The notes below the pieces were generated by a model. The model did no database searches and had not been told where the DNA came from. It saw only the letters and a list, made by a program, of their open reading frames with translations. A program made the translations under genes and the position numbers. A stretch of 10,274 bases of DNA, taken from Verrucomicrobiota bacterium (lineage in GTDB: Bacteria; Verrucomicrobiota; Verrucomicrobiia; Opitutales; Seribacteraceae). Shown here piece after piece: positions 1-6,957 of the stretch; the stretch's first letter is position 1; the number at the start of each line of letters is the position of its first letter. The stretch is taken from the NCBI GenBank assembly GCA_030830145.1, contig JAURNO010000428.1, positions 1 through 10,274 on the forward strand, in the 5' to 3' direction.

Positions 1-633
1 ACCGTCGAGACCGTCCAAATCAATGAAAGCACCGTAATCAGTGATGTTCTTGACCATTCCACGGCGAGTTTCGCCTGGTTTGATCTTGGAAAGAATTTCA
101 CGCTTCTTGTCCTGTCGTCTTTCTTCAATGAGTTCTCTACGTGAAACGACAATGTTTTTTCGTTCCCGATTGATTTTGACGACTTTAAAATCGAAAGTTT
201 GGCCCACGAATTGATCCAAATTCTTGGGAGCTTGAATATCGACCTGAGATGAAGGCAAAAAGGCATCTACGCCGATGTTGACCACAAGTCCGCCTTTTAC
301 CTTGGAACGAACGCGGCCAGTTATAACCGAACCTTCCTCGCAAGTATTGACGATCTTTTCCCAATTCTTCTTTTGCTCGGCTTTGTCGAAGGAAAGTTGA
401 GGGTTACCATCACGATCCTCCAATCGCTCCAAATAAACTTCCAAGTCGGATCCGATCTCCAACTCACCAAGATCAAGGAATTCATGGGCAGGTATAGTAC
501 CTTCGGCTTTTCCACCAAAATCAATTACGACTTCGGTAGGTCTGATTTCCATTATGGTCCCGGAGATTACGGAACCTTCTTTTAATAATTCGATTTTGCT
601 CTCTTGGAGCAATTCTTCCATCAAAGCACTCAT
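1..633 (-). CDS. rpsA: 30S ribosomal protein S1, N-terminal part (runs off left edge)
   Basis: These are the first 211 codons of ribosomal protein S1, the multi-domain RNA-binding protein that helps the 30S subunit capture and unfold mRNA. The ATG is at 633-631 and the frame stays open to base 1. Three S1 (OB-fold) repeats are visible. Repeat 1 spans about residues 19-85 (GTIMEIRPTEVVIDFGGKAEG) and repeat 2 about 101-166 (GRVRSKVKGGLVVNIGVDAF). Repeat 3 begins near 187, with the hallmark VKNITDYGAFIDLDGLDG at the cut edge. The short first repeats followed by the canonical third repeat match the ribosome-binding N-terminus of bacterial S1. No Shine-Dalgarno sequence precedes the ATG (the upstream bases read atatctcact), which is common for rpsA and compatible with its known autoregulation. 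The gene is transcribed away from hisG, from which it is separated by a terminator. The rest of the protein lies outside the window. Confidence 0.96.
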   Translation of the reverse strand, partial: MSALMEELLQESKIELLKEGSVISGTIMEIRPTEVVIDFGGKAEGTIPAHEFLDLGELEIGSDLEVYLERLEDRDGNPQLSFDKAEQKKNWEKIVNTCEEGSVITGRVRSKVKGGLVVNIGVDAFLPSSQVDIQAPKNLDQFVGQTFDFKVVKINRERKNIVVSRRELIEERRQDKKREILSKIKPGETRRGMVKNITDYGAFIDLDGLDG

Positions 634-788
634 AGTGAGATATAATTTTAGTCCAAATTCACCAGTGCAAAATCGCTAACTTAAGCGAACAGCTGGGAAA
701 AATGGGGTTAAAGGTTGATATTAACTAGTTATAAAGAACAAATTTGGGCAAGCGATCAACAAATACTCAAAGACTGCATCACGCAAGT
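634..788 (-). other. rpsA upstream/leader region, no gene
   Basis: This AT-rich stretch of 155 bases separates the hisG terminator from the rpsA start and should hold the rpsA promoter. On the minus strand TTGCAC and AATTAT occur 17 bases apart just before the ATG. Using them would leave almost no leader, so I do not call them as a promoter. A near-palindrome, GTTGATATTAAC, lies at 714-725. The small open frames here look like chance. Confidence 0.4.
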
Positions 789-827
789 GCAAAAAAGCAA
801 AAAGCCACAACTTATTAGGGAGTTGTG
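789..827 (-). terminator. Intrinsic terminator after hisG
   Basis: Read on the minus strand, just past the hisG stop, CACAACT (827-821) pairs perfectly with AGTTGTG (812-806) across an 8-base loop. It is followed by GGCTTTTTGCTTTTTT, a T-rich tract. This is a conventional Rho-independent terminator and marks the end of the minus-strand gene group that includes hisG, insulating rpsA. Confidence 0.85.
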
Positions 828-828
828 C

Positions 829-1704
829 TCAGGGTACGATTTTATTCAAAGGAAACTCAACGATTCCCTCGGCTCCCATTCTCTTGAGCATAGGAATCAA
901 CTCACGGGAAACTTTTTTCTCGATAACCGTTTCCAAAGCAATCCATGATTCGTCACTCAAGGAGGATACAGTAGGTTTGCGCAGGGAGGGAACCTTCTGC
1001 AACACTTCATCCAACTTTGATCTTTCAAGATTGAATTTGAGCCCTACCTTGGTGTCAGCTTCCAGAGCAGCACTGAGCATGAGGGCAATATTTTCGATTT
1101 TCGCTCTTTTTTCCTGGTCCGCCCAAGTGGACTTGTTGGCGATGAGAACAGTGTTGGTCTCCATGAGGACATCCACGATTCTAAGCTTGTTTGCACGAAG
1201 TGAACTTCCAGTTTCAGTAAGGTCCACGATCGCATCAACCAATTCAGGAACTTTTACCTCCGTTGCTCCCCAGGAAAACTCGACTTCTGCTTCGACCCCG
1301 TTTTCATCGAGGTAAGAACGAGTTACGTTAACCAATTCAGTTGCGATCGTCTTGCCGCTCAAATCGGAAACTGTATGGATCTCAGATTGCTCGGGTACGG
1401 CAAGAACCCATTTGGATATGCGGTTTGAGGCACGACTGTAAATGAGGTCAGCAACGATTTCGACTGAGGAATCGTTTTCCTTCACCCAATCTCTTCCAGT
1501 TAGACCGCAATCAAAAAAACCGTCTTCAACATACCGGCTCATTTCCTGTGCTCTTACAAAGCGACCTTCGAGGTCTGGATCATCCCAGCAAGGAGTGTAA
1601 GAGCGAGATCCCTTCGTTATTCGAAATCCAGCTTTGCCGAACAGCTTGACAGTGGGTTCTTCCAAGCTACCCTTGGGAAGACCGAAATTTAGTAGCGCGC
1701 ACAT
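829..1704 (-). CDS. hisG: ATP phosphoribosyltransferase, long form
   Basis: HisG catalyses the first step of histidine biosynthesis, joining ATP and PRPP to give phosphoribosyl-ATP in the cytoplasm. The 291-residue product shows the family N-terminus (FGLPKGSLEEPT, residues 7-18). The PRPP-binding signature DAIVDLTETGSSLRANKL is at 157-174. A C-terminal ACT-like domain of about 75 residues (from about 218, GLKFNLER to GAEGIVEFPL) binds histidine for feedback inhibition in long-form enzymes. Length and C-terminal domain place it in the long class, which does not need HisZ. An AGGAG Shine-Dalgarno (minus strand, 1718-1714) sits 9 bases before the ATG, the strongest ribosome site in the window, but it is partly inside a hairpin (1708-1731). 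The gene follows the exonuclease gene by 62 bases and ends at a clear terminator. No other his genes are in the window. Confidence 0.96.
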   Translation of the reverse strand: MCALLNFGLPKGSLEEPTVKLFGKAGFRITKGSRSYTPCWDDPDLEGRFVRAQEMSRYVEDGFFDCGLTGRDWVKENDSSVEIVADLIYSRASNRISKWVLAVPEQSEIHTVSDLSGKTIATELVNVTRSYLDENGVEAEVEFSWGATEVKVPELVDAIVDLTETGSSLRANKLRIVDVLMETNTVLIANKSTWADQEKRAKIENIALMLSAALEADTKVGLKFNLERSKLDEVLQKVPSLRKPTVSSLSDESWIALETVIEKKVSRELIPMLKRMGAEGIVEFPLNKIVP

Positions 1705-1707
1705 TTT

Positions 1708-1731
1708 AAAAGGCTCCTAAAACAGCCTTTT
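1708..1731 (-). promoter_or_regulatory. Hairpin overlapping the hisG Shine-Dalgarno
   Basis: On the minus strand AAAAGGCT (1731-1724) pairs perfectly with AGCCTTTT (1715-1708) around an 8-base loop. The hisG AGGAG (1718-1714) has three bases in the loop and two in the stem, so folding would limit ribosome access. The T run is inside the stem and only AAA separates it from the ATG, so it does not look like an ordinary terminator for the upstream gene. On the plus strand the same repeat ends in TTTTT, but no plus-strand gene lies here. The structure is seen in the sequence; a regulatory role is inference. Confidence 0.45.
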
Positions 1732-1766
1732 TGATCGATCATAGCAAGAAAATTGAAGTGGATGAA

Positions 1767-2633
1767 TCAACTATATCGACGACAGGACTCTTCCCAGGAT
1801 TTGTTCATTTCCAATTCGAGCAAAATTTCTTTTATTTCCTCCCTATTGACCGACGGACAGTCACTCATGTCCAAATCAACATCAGACTCCAAGCGGACAA
1901 GCTCCCGATTCCTGAGCAAATCGGCTCTCATTTCATAGACTAGGCTACAAAATCTCTTTGGAGACAAACGTCCGGCGTTTTCAATGATACCCTCCAAGTC
2001 CCCATATTCACTCATCCATTTGAGAGCAGTCTTCGGTCCCACTCCCGGAAGACCGGGAATATTATCGGATTGGTCTCCTATAATCGAAAGGTAATCAAGA
2101 ATGCCAGACGGAGGAACACCGAACTTGTCTTTCACCCCAGCCTCATCAAGCAAACGCCAACCCAACTTGGGGTTGGCGGTAGGAGGAGGGAGAAGTTGCT
2201 TAGTATTTGGACTCACCAACTGACTTAAGTCTTTGTCGGAACTTACGATAAGCAAATTATTTTCCTCTGCCGACTTTTTGCGAACGGCCGAGGCAATAAG
2301 ATCATCTGCCTCCAATCCTTCCTGCTCTCTCCAACCATATCCGAGAGCCGTCGTCAAACGCTTCACCCAGGTCAATTGCTCGGAGAAACCATCTGGTGGA
2401 AGACCTCGATTAGCTTTGTAGGAAGGCAAAATATCTTCTCTTCGCTTGGAACCACCTTTATCGAAAAACACCCAAATTTGGTCCGGCGAGCAATCATCCT
2501 CAAGTCTCCAAAAGGAGCGTAACCAACCATGAACCATATTGGTGGGAAAACCGTCCGAACGACTGAGCTCGCGGATACCGTAAAAGGCCCGAAAGGCTAA
2601 ATTGTGCCCATCACAAAGTAAGATTTTCGCCAT
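1767..2633 (-). CDS. 5'-3' exonuclease (PolA N-terminal domain type)
   Basis: This is a stand-alone relative of the 5' nuclease domain of DNA polymerase I, a flap/RNA-primer-removing nuclease using two metal ions. The 288 residues carry the whole fold. LLCDGHNLAFRAFYG is at 5-19 with metal ligand Asp8. FDKGGSKRREDILPSYKANR is at 57-76 (Asp58 and the helical arch). GLEADDL is at 106-112 and SSDKDLSQLV at 131-140. GDQSDNIPGLPGVGPKTA (186-203) is the helix-3-turn-helix DNA-binding element. All acidic residues expected for catalysis appear present, unlike in degenerate paralogs such as ExoIX. There is no polymerase domain. The ATG at 2633-2631 is chosen over the adjacent TTG (2636). Neither has a convincing ribosome site. 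It lies 65 bases after mtaB and 62 before hisG, in the same direction. Likely roles are Okazaki fragment processing or repair. Confidence 0.9.
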   Translation of the reverse strand: MAKILLCDGHNLAFRAFYGIRELSRSDGFPTNMVHGWLRSFWRLEDDCSPDQIWVFFDKGGSKRREDILPSYKANRGLPPDGFSEQLTWVKRLTTALGYGWREQEGLEADDLIASAVRKKSAEENNLLIVSSDKDLSQLVSPNTKQLLPPPTANPKLGWRLLDEAGVKDKFGVPPSGILDYLSIIGDQSDNIPGLPGVGPKTALKWMSEYGDLEGIIENAGRLSPKRFCSLVYEMRADLLRNRELVRLESDVDLDMSDCPSVNREEIKEILLELEMNKSWEESCRRYS

Positions 2634-2698
2634 CAAGCGATAAAGACAGGCTCATGAGTAATTGGGCAAGCTCAAAGGATAAACCCGATGATGCTAGG

Positions 2699-4057
2699 TC
2701 AAGGAAATACCAATCCCTCGTCACTACCCTCGTATGAAAGCAGCCTGCCTTCGATAAACTCCGGTGTAGATTTTTCCATTTTAACGAGAGCCATTCGGTT
2801 TTCCAGCCCAGTGATAGACTGGGGAACGACCACCCTGACGTAATGATCTGTGTAACCTGAATAAAATTCGTCCTTGGGGTTTTCCAAAAGCACTCGAAAT
2901 ACCTGTCCCAGTTGCTTTTCGTGAAAGCTCATCCTCTTGGCCGCGGAGAGTCTGCGCAAACGAGCGCTACGCAAGCGCTTCTCCTCCATTTGCAGTTGCT
3001 TATCCATTTTAGCAGCCGGTGTCCCTGCCCGCTCTGAAAAAGTAAAAACATGACAATAAGCAAAGGGCAACTCGAGGAAGCGGTCGCAAGTTTCCTCAAA
3101 CTCGCTTTCCGTTTCCCCTGGGAAACCCACCATCAGGTCGGTACCAAGGCACAATTGAGGAATTGCTTGAGTGGCTCTATCAAAAAAGTCAGTCATTTCC
3201 TTCATGCCATATTTTCTTTTCATTCCGGCAAGGGTTCGATCGCAACAGGACTGCATTGGTATGTGCAAGTATGGCATAAGTGAATGACCAGGGTCAGCCA
3301 TCATGTCAAAAAGCTCTTCCGGTATGGTTGTCGGCTCGATACTGCTTATTCTCAACCTGTCAACCCCTTGTAGATCGGCCAAAGCTTCAACCAAGGCAAG
3401 AAAATCATTCCCTTTGGATTCATAAGTCCCCAGGTTTACACCTGTAAGAATGAACTCACGTACGCCTTTTCTTATCATTTGTCCTACCTCCTCGAACAAA
3501 TCCTCCCAATCTCGTGAGCGGGCCCTTCCCCGGGCGAAAGGAATTACGCAGAAGGAGCACATAAAGTCGCATCCGTCTTGAATTTTGAGGTTGGCTCTTT
3601 GCTCAAAATCAGGGTCCCCGACAAAACCGATGCTGAAATCTTCTCGACTGATTCTTTCCCTTACAATAACGGGAGATACCGGCTTATCATCAGCAAGATA
3701 ATCTAGGAAATTCAACTTATCATGATTGCCTATGACGTAATCAACCCCATCAATCATAGCAATTCGGTTAGCGGCCATTTGCGAATAACACCCGACGACA
3801 ACCGTCATTGCTTCGGGGTTTTTACGAATGAAACGTCGAATTGCGTTTCTTGATTTCGCATCAGCCTCATTCGTTACGGTGCAAGAGTTAATTACACCCA
3901 AATCGGCGTCCTCCCCATAGGACACAATCTCATAGCCGGCGGCTTTCAGTTTTCCTTCCATTGCCAATGCTTCATACTGGTTGAGGCGACAACCAAGAGC
4001 TTTGACCGAGGCTTTTTTTCCACTTCCATGCATTGTTATTTCATTCGGACGTTTCAT
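2699..4057 (-). CDS. mtaB: tRNA t6A37 methylthiotransferase (MtaB family, radical SAM)
   Basis: MtaB converts N6-threonylcarbamoyladenosine at position 37 of ANN-decoding tRNAs into its 2-methylthio form, using S-adenosylmethionine and two [4Fe-4S] clusters. The 452-residue product has the N-terminal UPF0004 domain with three cluster cysteines (Cys23 in ALGCRLNQYE, Cys59 in NSCTVTN, Cys90 in VVGCYSQ). The radical SAM motif CDFMCSFC is at 163-170, and a C-terminal TRAM-like RNA-binding segment covers about 385-450. The LGCxxNQYE form favours MtaB over MiaB or RimO. The start is uncertain. ATG 4057 leaves an 11-base gap to the upstream glycosyltransferase stop; TTG 4072 would overlap that stop; ATG 4033 is also possible and gives the shortest lead before the LGC motif. 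None has a good Shine-Dalgarno. It is probably cotranscribed with its neighbours. Confidence 0.93.
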   Translation of the reverse strand: MKRPNEITMHGSGKKASVKALGCRLNQYEALAMEGKLKAAGYEIVSYGEDADLGVINSCTVTNEADAKSRNAIRRFIRKNPEAMTVVVGCYSQMAANRIAMIDGVDYVIGNHDKLNFLDYLADDKPVSPVIVRERISREDFSIGFVGDPDFEQRANLKIQDGCDFMCSFCVIPFARGRARSRDWEDLFEEVGQMIRKGVREFILTGVNLGTYESKGNDFLALVEALADLQGVDRLRISSIEPTTIPEELFDMMADPGHSLMPYLHIPMQSCCDRTLAGMKRKYGMKEMTDFFDRATQAIPQLCLGTDLMVGFPGETESEFEETCDRFLELPFAYCHVFTFSERAGTPAAKMDKQLQMEEKRLRSARLRRLSAAKRMSFHEKQLGQVFRVLLENPKDEFYSGYTDHYVRVVVPQSITGLENRMALVKMEKSTPEFIEGRLLSYEGSDEGLVFP

Positions 4058-4068
4058 ACCCGAGCAAT

Positions 4069-4866
4069 TCAATTATGAGAAAACGAGTCAACTGCCTCGG
4101 GGAGAGCGCTTCCATTTTTAGCCAAAAGACCGATTAAGGTGAAAGCCTTGAGATACCGGGGAACAAATACCTTCGGATTGACCAAACACCGCACCATCCA
4201 TCCCATGTAAAATCGATCCGCCCAATTCGGTATTCTCGCCTGTGTTCCCGAAAGAAATGCCAAGGCAGCTCCCGTACACAATATGACGGAGGAAAAGGAA
4301 AGGTTTTCACGCAGATAAAAACCGAGTCTTTCCTGCACCCCACCTCCAAGTTGGATAAAAATCGTCTTGGGACGAATTTCTCGAAGTTGAGCCAAGAGCT
4401 CAAGATCTTCGATCTCACCGCTCCTGGCATAGGTTGGAGCGACGTAACACGCATCCTCTTCTATAAACTGTCCAAGCTCCTTGTTAATCCATTTACGGCT
4501 GGCTTCGCTTTGCTTCTGATCGGGCATGACCCAAAAGGCATCTTGAAGCGAAACATTATTATCGAAAAGATAGGCCCGCAAAAAAGCCAAACCCGAAATC
4601 CTTTTGATTGGTTTACGGGTGAAAAAATTGGCCCATAAACACATCAACCCGCTATCCGGCAAAACCAACTCGGCTTGAGTCACCGCACGTGAATAGAAGG
4701 AACACTTAAGAAAATCATCCGCTAATCCCGGACCAGACGGAGCAACACACAAACCGCCGCGATTTGCTTCAAAAACGGCATCCGACAACGAACCTGAAAA
4801 AAAGTCGATACCAAGAATTCTCTTTTTGCCGACTGTCGGACCATCCCCTCTTACGGAAGGATTCAC
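4069..4866 (-). CDS. WecG/TagA/CpsF-family glycosyltransferase
   Basis: Members of this family (GT26) add the second sugar, often N-acetylmannosamine or its uronic acid, to undecaprenyl-diphosphate-linked sugars at the membrane. Visible family features are ILGIDFFSGSLSDAV near the start, AELVLPDSGLMCLWA at 65-79 and GGGVQERLGFYLRE at 174-187. The C-terminal stretch SGTQARIPNWADRFYMGWMV (206-225) is followed by R226, P231 and PRY at 236-238. I chose the GTG at 4866, 7 bases after the upstream transferase stop and preceded by GAAG. It gives 265 residues, close to the family norm, while an ATG at 4962 would overlap the transferase by 89 bases. Two usual motif residues differ: the Asn expected in the early TxN-type substrate motif is absent (VAPSGPG, 41-47), and G-P-K-Q-E is GGVQE. 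The donor sugar cannot be told. It probably acts right after the transferase encoded before it. Confidence 0.8.
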   Translation of the reverse strand: MNPSVRGDGPTVGKKRILGIDFFSGSLSDAVFEANRGGLCVAPSGPGLADDFLKCSFYSRAVTQAELVLPDSGLMCLWANFFTRKPIKRISGLAFLRAYLFDNNVSLQDAFWVMPDQKQSEASRKWINKELGQFIEEDACYVAPTYARSGEIEDLELLAQLREIRPKTIFIQLGGGVQERLGFYLRENLSFSSVILCTGAALAFLSGTQARIPNWADRFYMGWMVRCLVNPKVFVPRYLKAFTLIGLLAKNGSALPEAVDSFSHN

Positions 4867-4873
4867 AAATGCT

Positions 4874-6289
4874 TCAGCAAGCGCTTTTGGGAGGGAACAA
4901 AACTTGACCAACCGTCCTGAGAACGATTTCAAAATCCAACCAAATCGACCAATTGCCGACATAATTGAAATCAAGCTCGATCCTTTGGCGAACAAGTGCA
5001 GGATCCGTAAACTCGCCACGCAACCCCCTGCATTGGGCAGGGCCCGTCACGCCGGGTTTTACGAATTGTCGAATACGGTAAGCTTTGTAGTCACGCTGAA
5101 AGAGATAATCATGCTCAGCCAAATAAGGTCTCGGTCCAACCAAGCTCATTTCTCCTTTCAAAACATTAAAAAATTGAGGAACTTCATCGATGCTGAATCG
5201 GCGCATAAAGCGTCCGAAACCAAACACTCTCTTATCTCCGGGAGAGGCTTGTATCGCTTCGTCTCGGGTCTTGGCTTCATCATGCACCATCGATCTGAAT
5301 TTCCATATGACGAATCGCTTGCCGGCCAAGCCAACCCGCTCTTGCCTGAAGAACAAGGGCCCGGATGCCTGAATTGCTTGGAACATCTTAACAACCACCA
5401 TACAAAGCGGAAGAATGAAAAGAAGAGCAGGCAAGCTTATGCACAGATCAAAGGATCTTTTGAGCATTTGATTAAAAGGGCTTTCCAAAGGTTCGTTTTG
5501 CAAAGAGAAAAACTGTCTTCCCGATTCCTCTACAAAAACTAGGCGGGAATCGAAAAAGCCGGACAGTGAATTATAAATAAGTACCCTGCAACCGTGTTGG
5601 CTAGCCAAATCCGTAACAACAGGGATCCAGTCGTCCATGTTTCGGTCAGGCAAAATGACGAGTTGATGAATATTATTCTTCTGCAAAAAAACTTCAAGTT
5701 TGGCGTAAGAACCGAGCCATGGCAGTTGAACGGTACTCGGTGCCTTTTCGCAGGTTGAAAAGGTTCCCGCAAAACTAAAGCCATGGCTCGAATGCCTGGT
5801 TATCCAATTGCTCAGTCCGTCCAACGCAGTGGCTTCTCCGAGGATAACGCTTCTCTTGCTAATCGAGCGGAATCCGATCAACCGTTTAAAAAGCCCAGGG
5901 AGCGCAAAATTAGAACTGACCAACAAAGGCCAACATGTGGAAAGATAAAAAACCAAGAAAAGTCGACTAGTTTCCTTGTCCTTGGTTGCAAAATAAGATG
6001 CAAAAACGAAAAAGGCGATGAGAGAGGTTTGAAAATTAGCCTTCATGACGGATTCACGAATTCTTCGCCATCCGCTCTTGATGAAAAAAGACCCGTAGTT
6101 TTGAAGTGTACCGAAAGTCGAAACGATGAGGCCCGCACCGGCAACTAACGCATAATTCCAAGGCAGATTAATCAAGGAGTACTCCCACTCCTCCCAAAGA
6201 TACAAACAAAACCAAAACCACGAAAAAACAAACACAAGCAGAAATAACTTGTGCATGAGAGCATATCCACGATCTCTATGGTTGGGCAT
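4874..6289 (-). CDS. Polyprenyl-phosphate sugar-phosphate transferase (WbaP/WcaJ type)
   Basis: This integral membrane enzyme starts a polysaccharide repeat unit by moving a sugar-1-phosphate from a nucleotide sugar to undecaprenyl phosphate. From the ATG at 6289 the product has 471 residues. Four hydrophobic segments lie at about 14-32, 45-63, 86-102 and 109-130. A Rossmann-like CoA-binding-type domain covers about 145-265, and the phosphoglycosyl transferase core runs from KRSFDL (277-282) to the end. The core shows the membrane re-entrant helix (about 281-302), FRQERVGLAGKRFVIWKFRSM, the catalytic Asp368-Glu369 in SIDEVPQFFNVLKGEMSLVG, GPRP (385-388) and PGVTGPAQ. A TTG at 6340 would add 17 residues and a fifth hydrophobic segment. 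I prefer the ATG because it gives the usual four-segment topology and leaves room for a promoter. The sugar (galactose, glucose or another) cannot be read from the sequence. It diverges from the regulator gene and probably supplies the substrate for the next gene. Confidence 0.9.
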   Translation of the reverse strand: MPNHRDRGYALMHKLFLLVFVFSWFWFCLYLWEEWEYSLINLPWNYALVAGAGLIVSTFGTLQNYGSFFIKSGWRRIRESVMKANFQTSLIAFFVFASYFATKDKETSRLFLVFYLSTCWPLLVSSNFALPGLFKRLIGFRSISKRSVILGEATALDGLSNWITRHSSHGFSFAGTFSTCEKAPSTVQLPWLGSYAKLEVFLQKNNIHQLVILPDRNMDDWIPVVTDLASQHGCRVLIYNSLSGFFDSRLVFVEESGRQFFSLQNEPLESPFNQMLKRSFDLCISLPALLFILPLCMVVVKMFQAIQASGPLFFRQERVGLAGKRFVIWKFRSMVHDEAKTRDEAIQASPGDKRVFGFGRFMRRFSIDEVPQFFNVLKGEMSLVGPRPYLAEHDYLFQRDYKAYRIRQFVKPGVTGPAQCRGLRGEFTDPALVRQRIELDFNYVGNWSIWLDFEIVLRTVGQVLFPPKSAC

Positions 6290-6343
6290 AAGAAAATTTA
6301 GAAGCAAATATACAATGCCGAAAATCCAAATACACTGCAAGGA

Positions 6344-6372
6344 ACTATTTGCCCTAGACGATACGGTATCAA
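6344..6372 (-). promoter_or_regulatory. Candidate promoter for the sugar-transferase operon
   Basis: On the minus strand TTGATA (6372-6367) and AATAGT (6349-6344) are separated by 17 bases. The first matches the -35 consensus at 5 of 6 positions and the second matches the -10 consensus at 4 of 6. Transcription would begin near 6337, giving a leader of about 50 bases to the ATG at 6289 but ruling out the TTG at 6340. The spacer contains most of the GATACGGTATC palindrome. Confidence 0.3.
6360..6370. promoter_or_regulatory. Palindrome GATACGGTATC, candidate operator
   Basis: Five-base arms GATAC and GTATC flank a single central base. The site lies in the 140-base region between the divergent sugar-transferase and GbsR-like regulator genes, overlapping the candidate -35 side of the minus-strand promoter. 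A dimeric winged-helix regulator encoded next door would bind a site of this symmetry, but the arms are short and the match could be chance. Confidence 0.3.
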
Positions 6373-6429
6373 AACCTCGCTCAGCCCTTTCACTAAAGTA
6401 ATAACTTGCTTATTTCATTTTTTTTTGAA

Positions 6430-6957
6430 ATGAATGAAAGGATGACGGTGCCGGCAAATCTTCAAGCAGAATCAAACACTACAATTAACGCACGCAACCT
6501 CGAACTCGAATCAATCGATTTTTTCGTCCGCCTGATGAGCATGTTAGGGATGCCCCGATCGGTTGGAGAAATTTATGGATTGCTGTATTTCTCCAAAGAC
6601 TCTCTGCCGATGGATCAAATCGCTTCCCGGCTTGGAATAAGTATTGGTTCCGCTAGTCAGGGCCTTCGTACTCTCCGTTCCCTGAAGGCGGTACGAACCG
6701 CTTATGTTGCAGGAGACCGCAGGGATCATTACTTTGCAGAAACTGAATTCAGGAGATTGTTTTCAAACTTTATCAAAGACGAAATCATGCCCCACTTGGA
6801 TAGTGCAAAAGATCGAATCAGTCGGATGGAAAAATCACTTCCGGAGCAATCGCCTGAAGAAGATGAATTTTATGCAGTTCGCATTGAAAAACTAAGACGG
6901 CTCACAAAAGCAGGCGGACGTTTGCTTCCCGCCCTCGCTGGCCTACTGAAGTTATGA
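6430..6957 (+). CDS. GbsR/MarR-family winged-helix transcriptional regulator
   Basis: This is a DNA-binding regulator of 175 residues. A winged helix-turn-helix spans about residues 41-100. The pattern is SVGEIYGLLYFSKDSLPMDQ, then IASRLGISIGSASQGLRTLRSL (about 64-85; positioning and recognition helices), then the wing VRTAYVAGDRRDHYFAET. That wing form is typical of GbsR-like proteins. A charged helical C-terminus (about 108-160) probably forms the dimer interface. No obvious ligand pocket can be named. The start is uncertain: ATG 6430 is used, ATG 6442 is in frame, a TTG lies at 6406, and none has a well-spaced Shine-Dalgarno; a run of nine T precedes the gene. Its stop overlaps the start of the NusG-like gene (ATGA), so the two are translationally coupled. 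It sits at the head of a polysaccharide operon and probably controls this operon or the divergent one. Confidence 0.85.
   Translation: MNERMTVPANLQAESNTTINARNLELESIDFFVRLMSMLGMPRSVGEIYGLLYFSKDSLPMDQIASRLGISIGSASQGLRTLRSLKAVRTAYVAGDRRDHYFAETEFRRLFSNFIKDEIMPHLDSAKDRISRMEKSLPEQSPEEDEFYAVRIEKLRRLTKAGGRLLPALAGLLKL

Noticed and set aside
715..948. Possible small plus-strand gene spanning the hisG terminator
   Set aside because: It has no Shine-Dalgarno or convincing start, runs through the terminator and into antisense hisG, and its protein has no recognisable features.
884..1315. A 143-codon plus-strand open frame
   Set aside because: It is antisense to hisG, low-complexity and Ser-rich, as expected for the complement of a real coding frame.
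4867..5019. Longer N-terminus for the WecG-like protein overlapping the sugar transferase
   Set aside because: It would overlap the conserved C-terminus of the transferase by about 90-150 bases. The GTG at 4866 gives the normal family length and abuts the upstream stop.
4826..5542. A 238-codon open frame on the plus strand
   Set aside because: It lies wholly opposite the sugar transferase and WecG-like genes, whose frames carry strong family motifs. Its own translation shows no recognisable domain, so it is a shadow frame.
6406..6429. Upstream TTG start for the GbsR-like regulator, or slippage at the nine-T run
   Set aside because: The extra residues (LISFFFE-like) are translation of a T-rich leader, there is no ribosome site, and the winged-helix domain is complete from the ATG at 6430.
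6687..6698. Second ops-like sequence GGCGGTACGAAC inside the regulator gene
   Set aside because: It breaks the consensus at the G after GGCGGTA and at the final TG, so the pause and loading pattern is lost. It is ordinary coding sequence.
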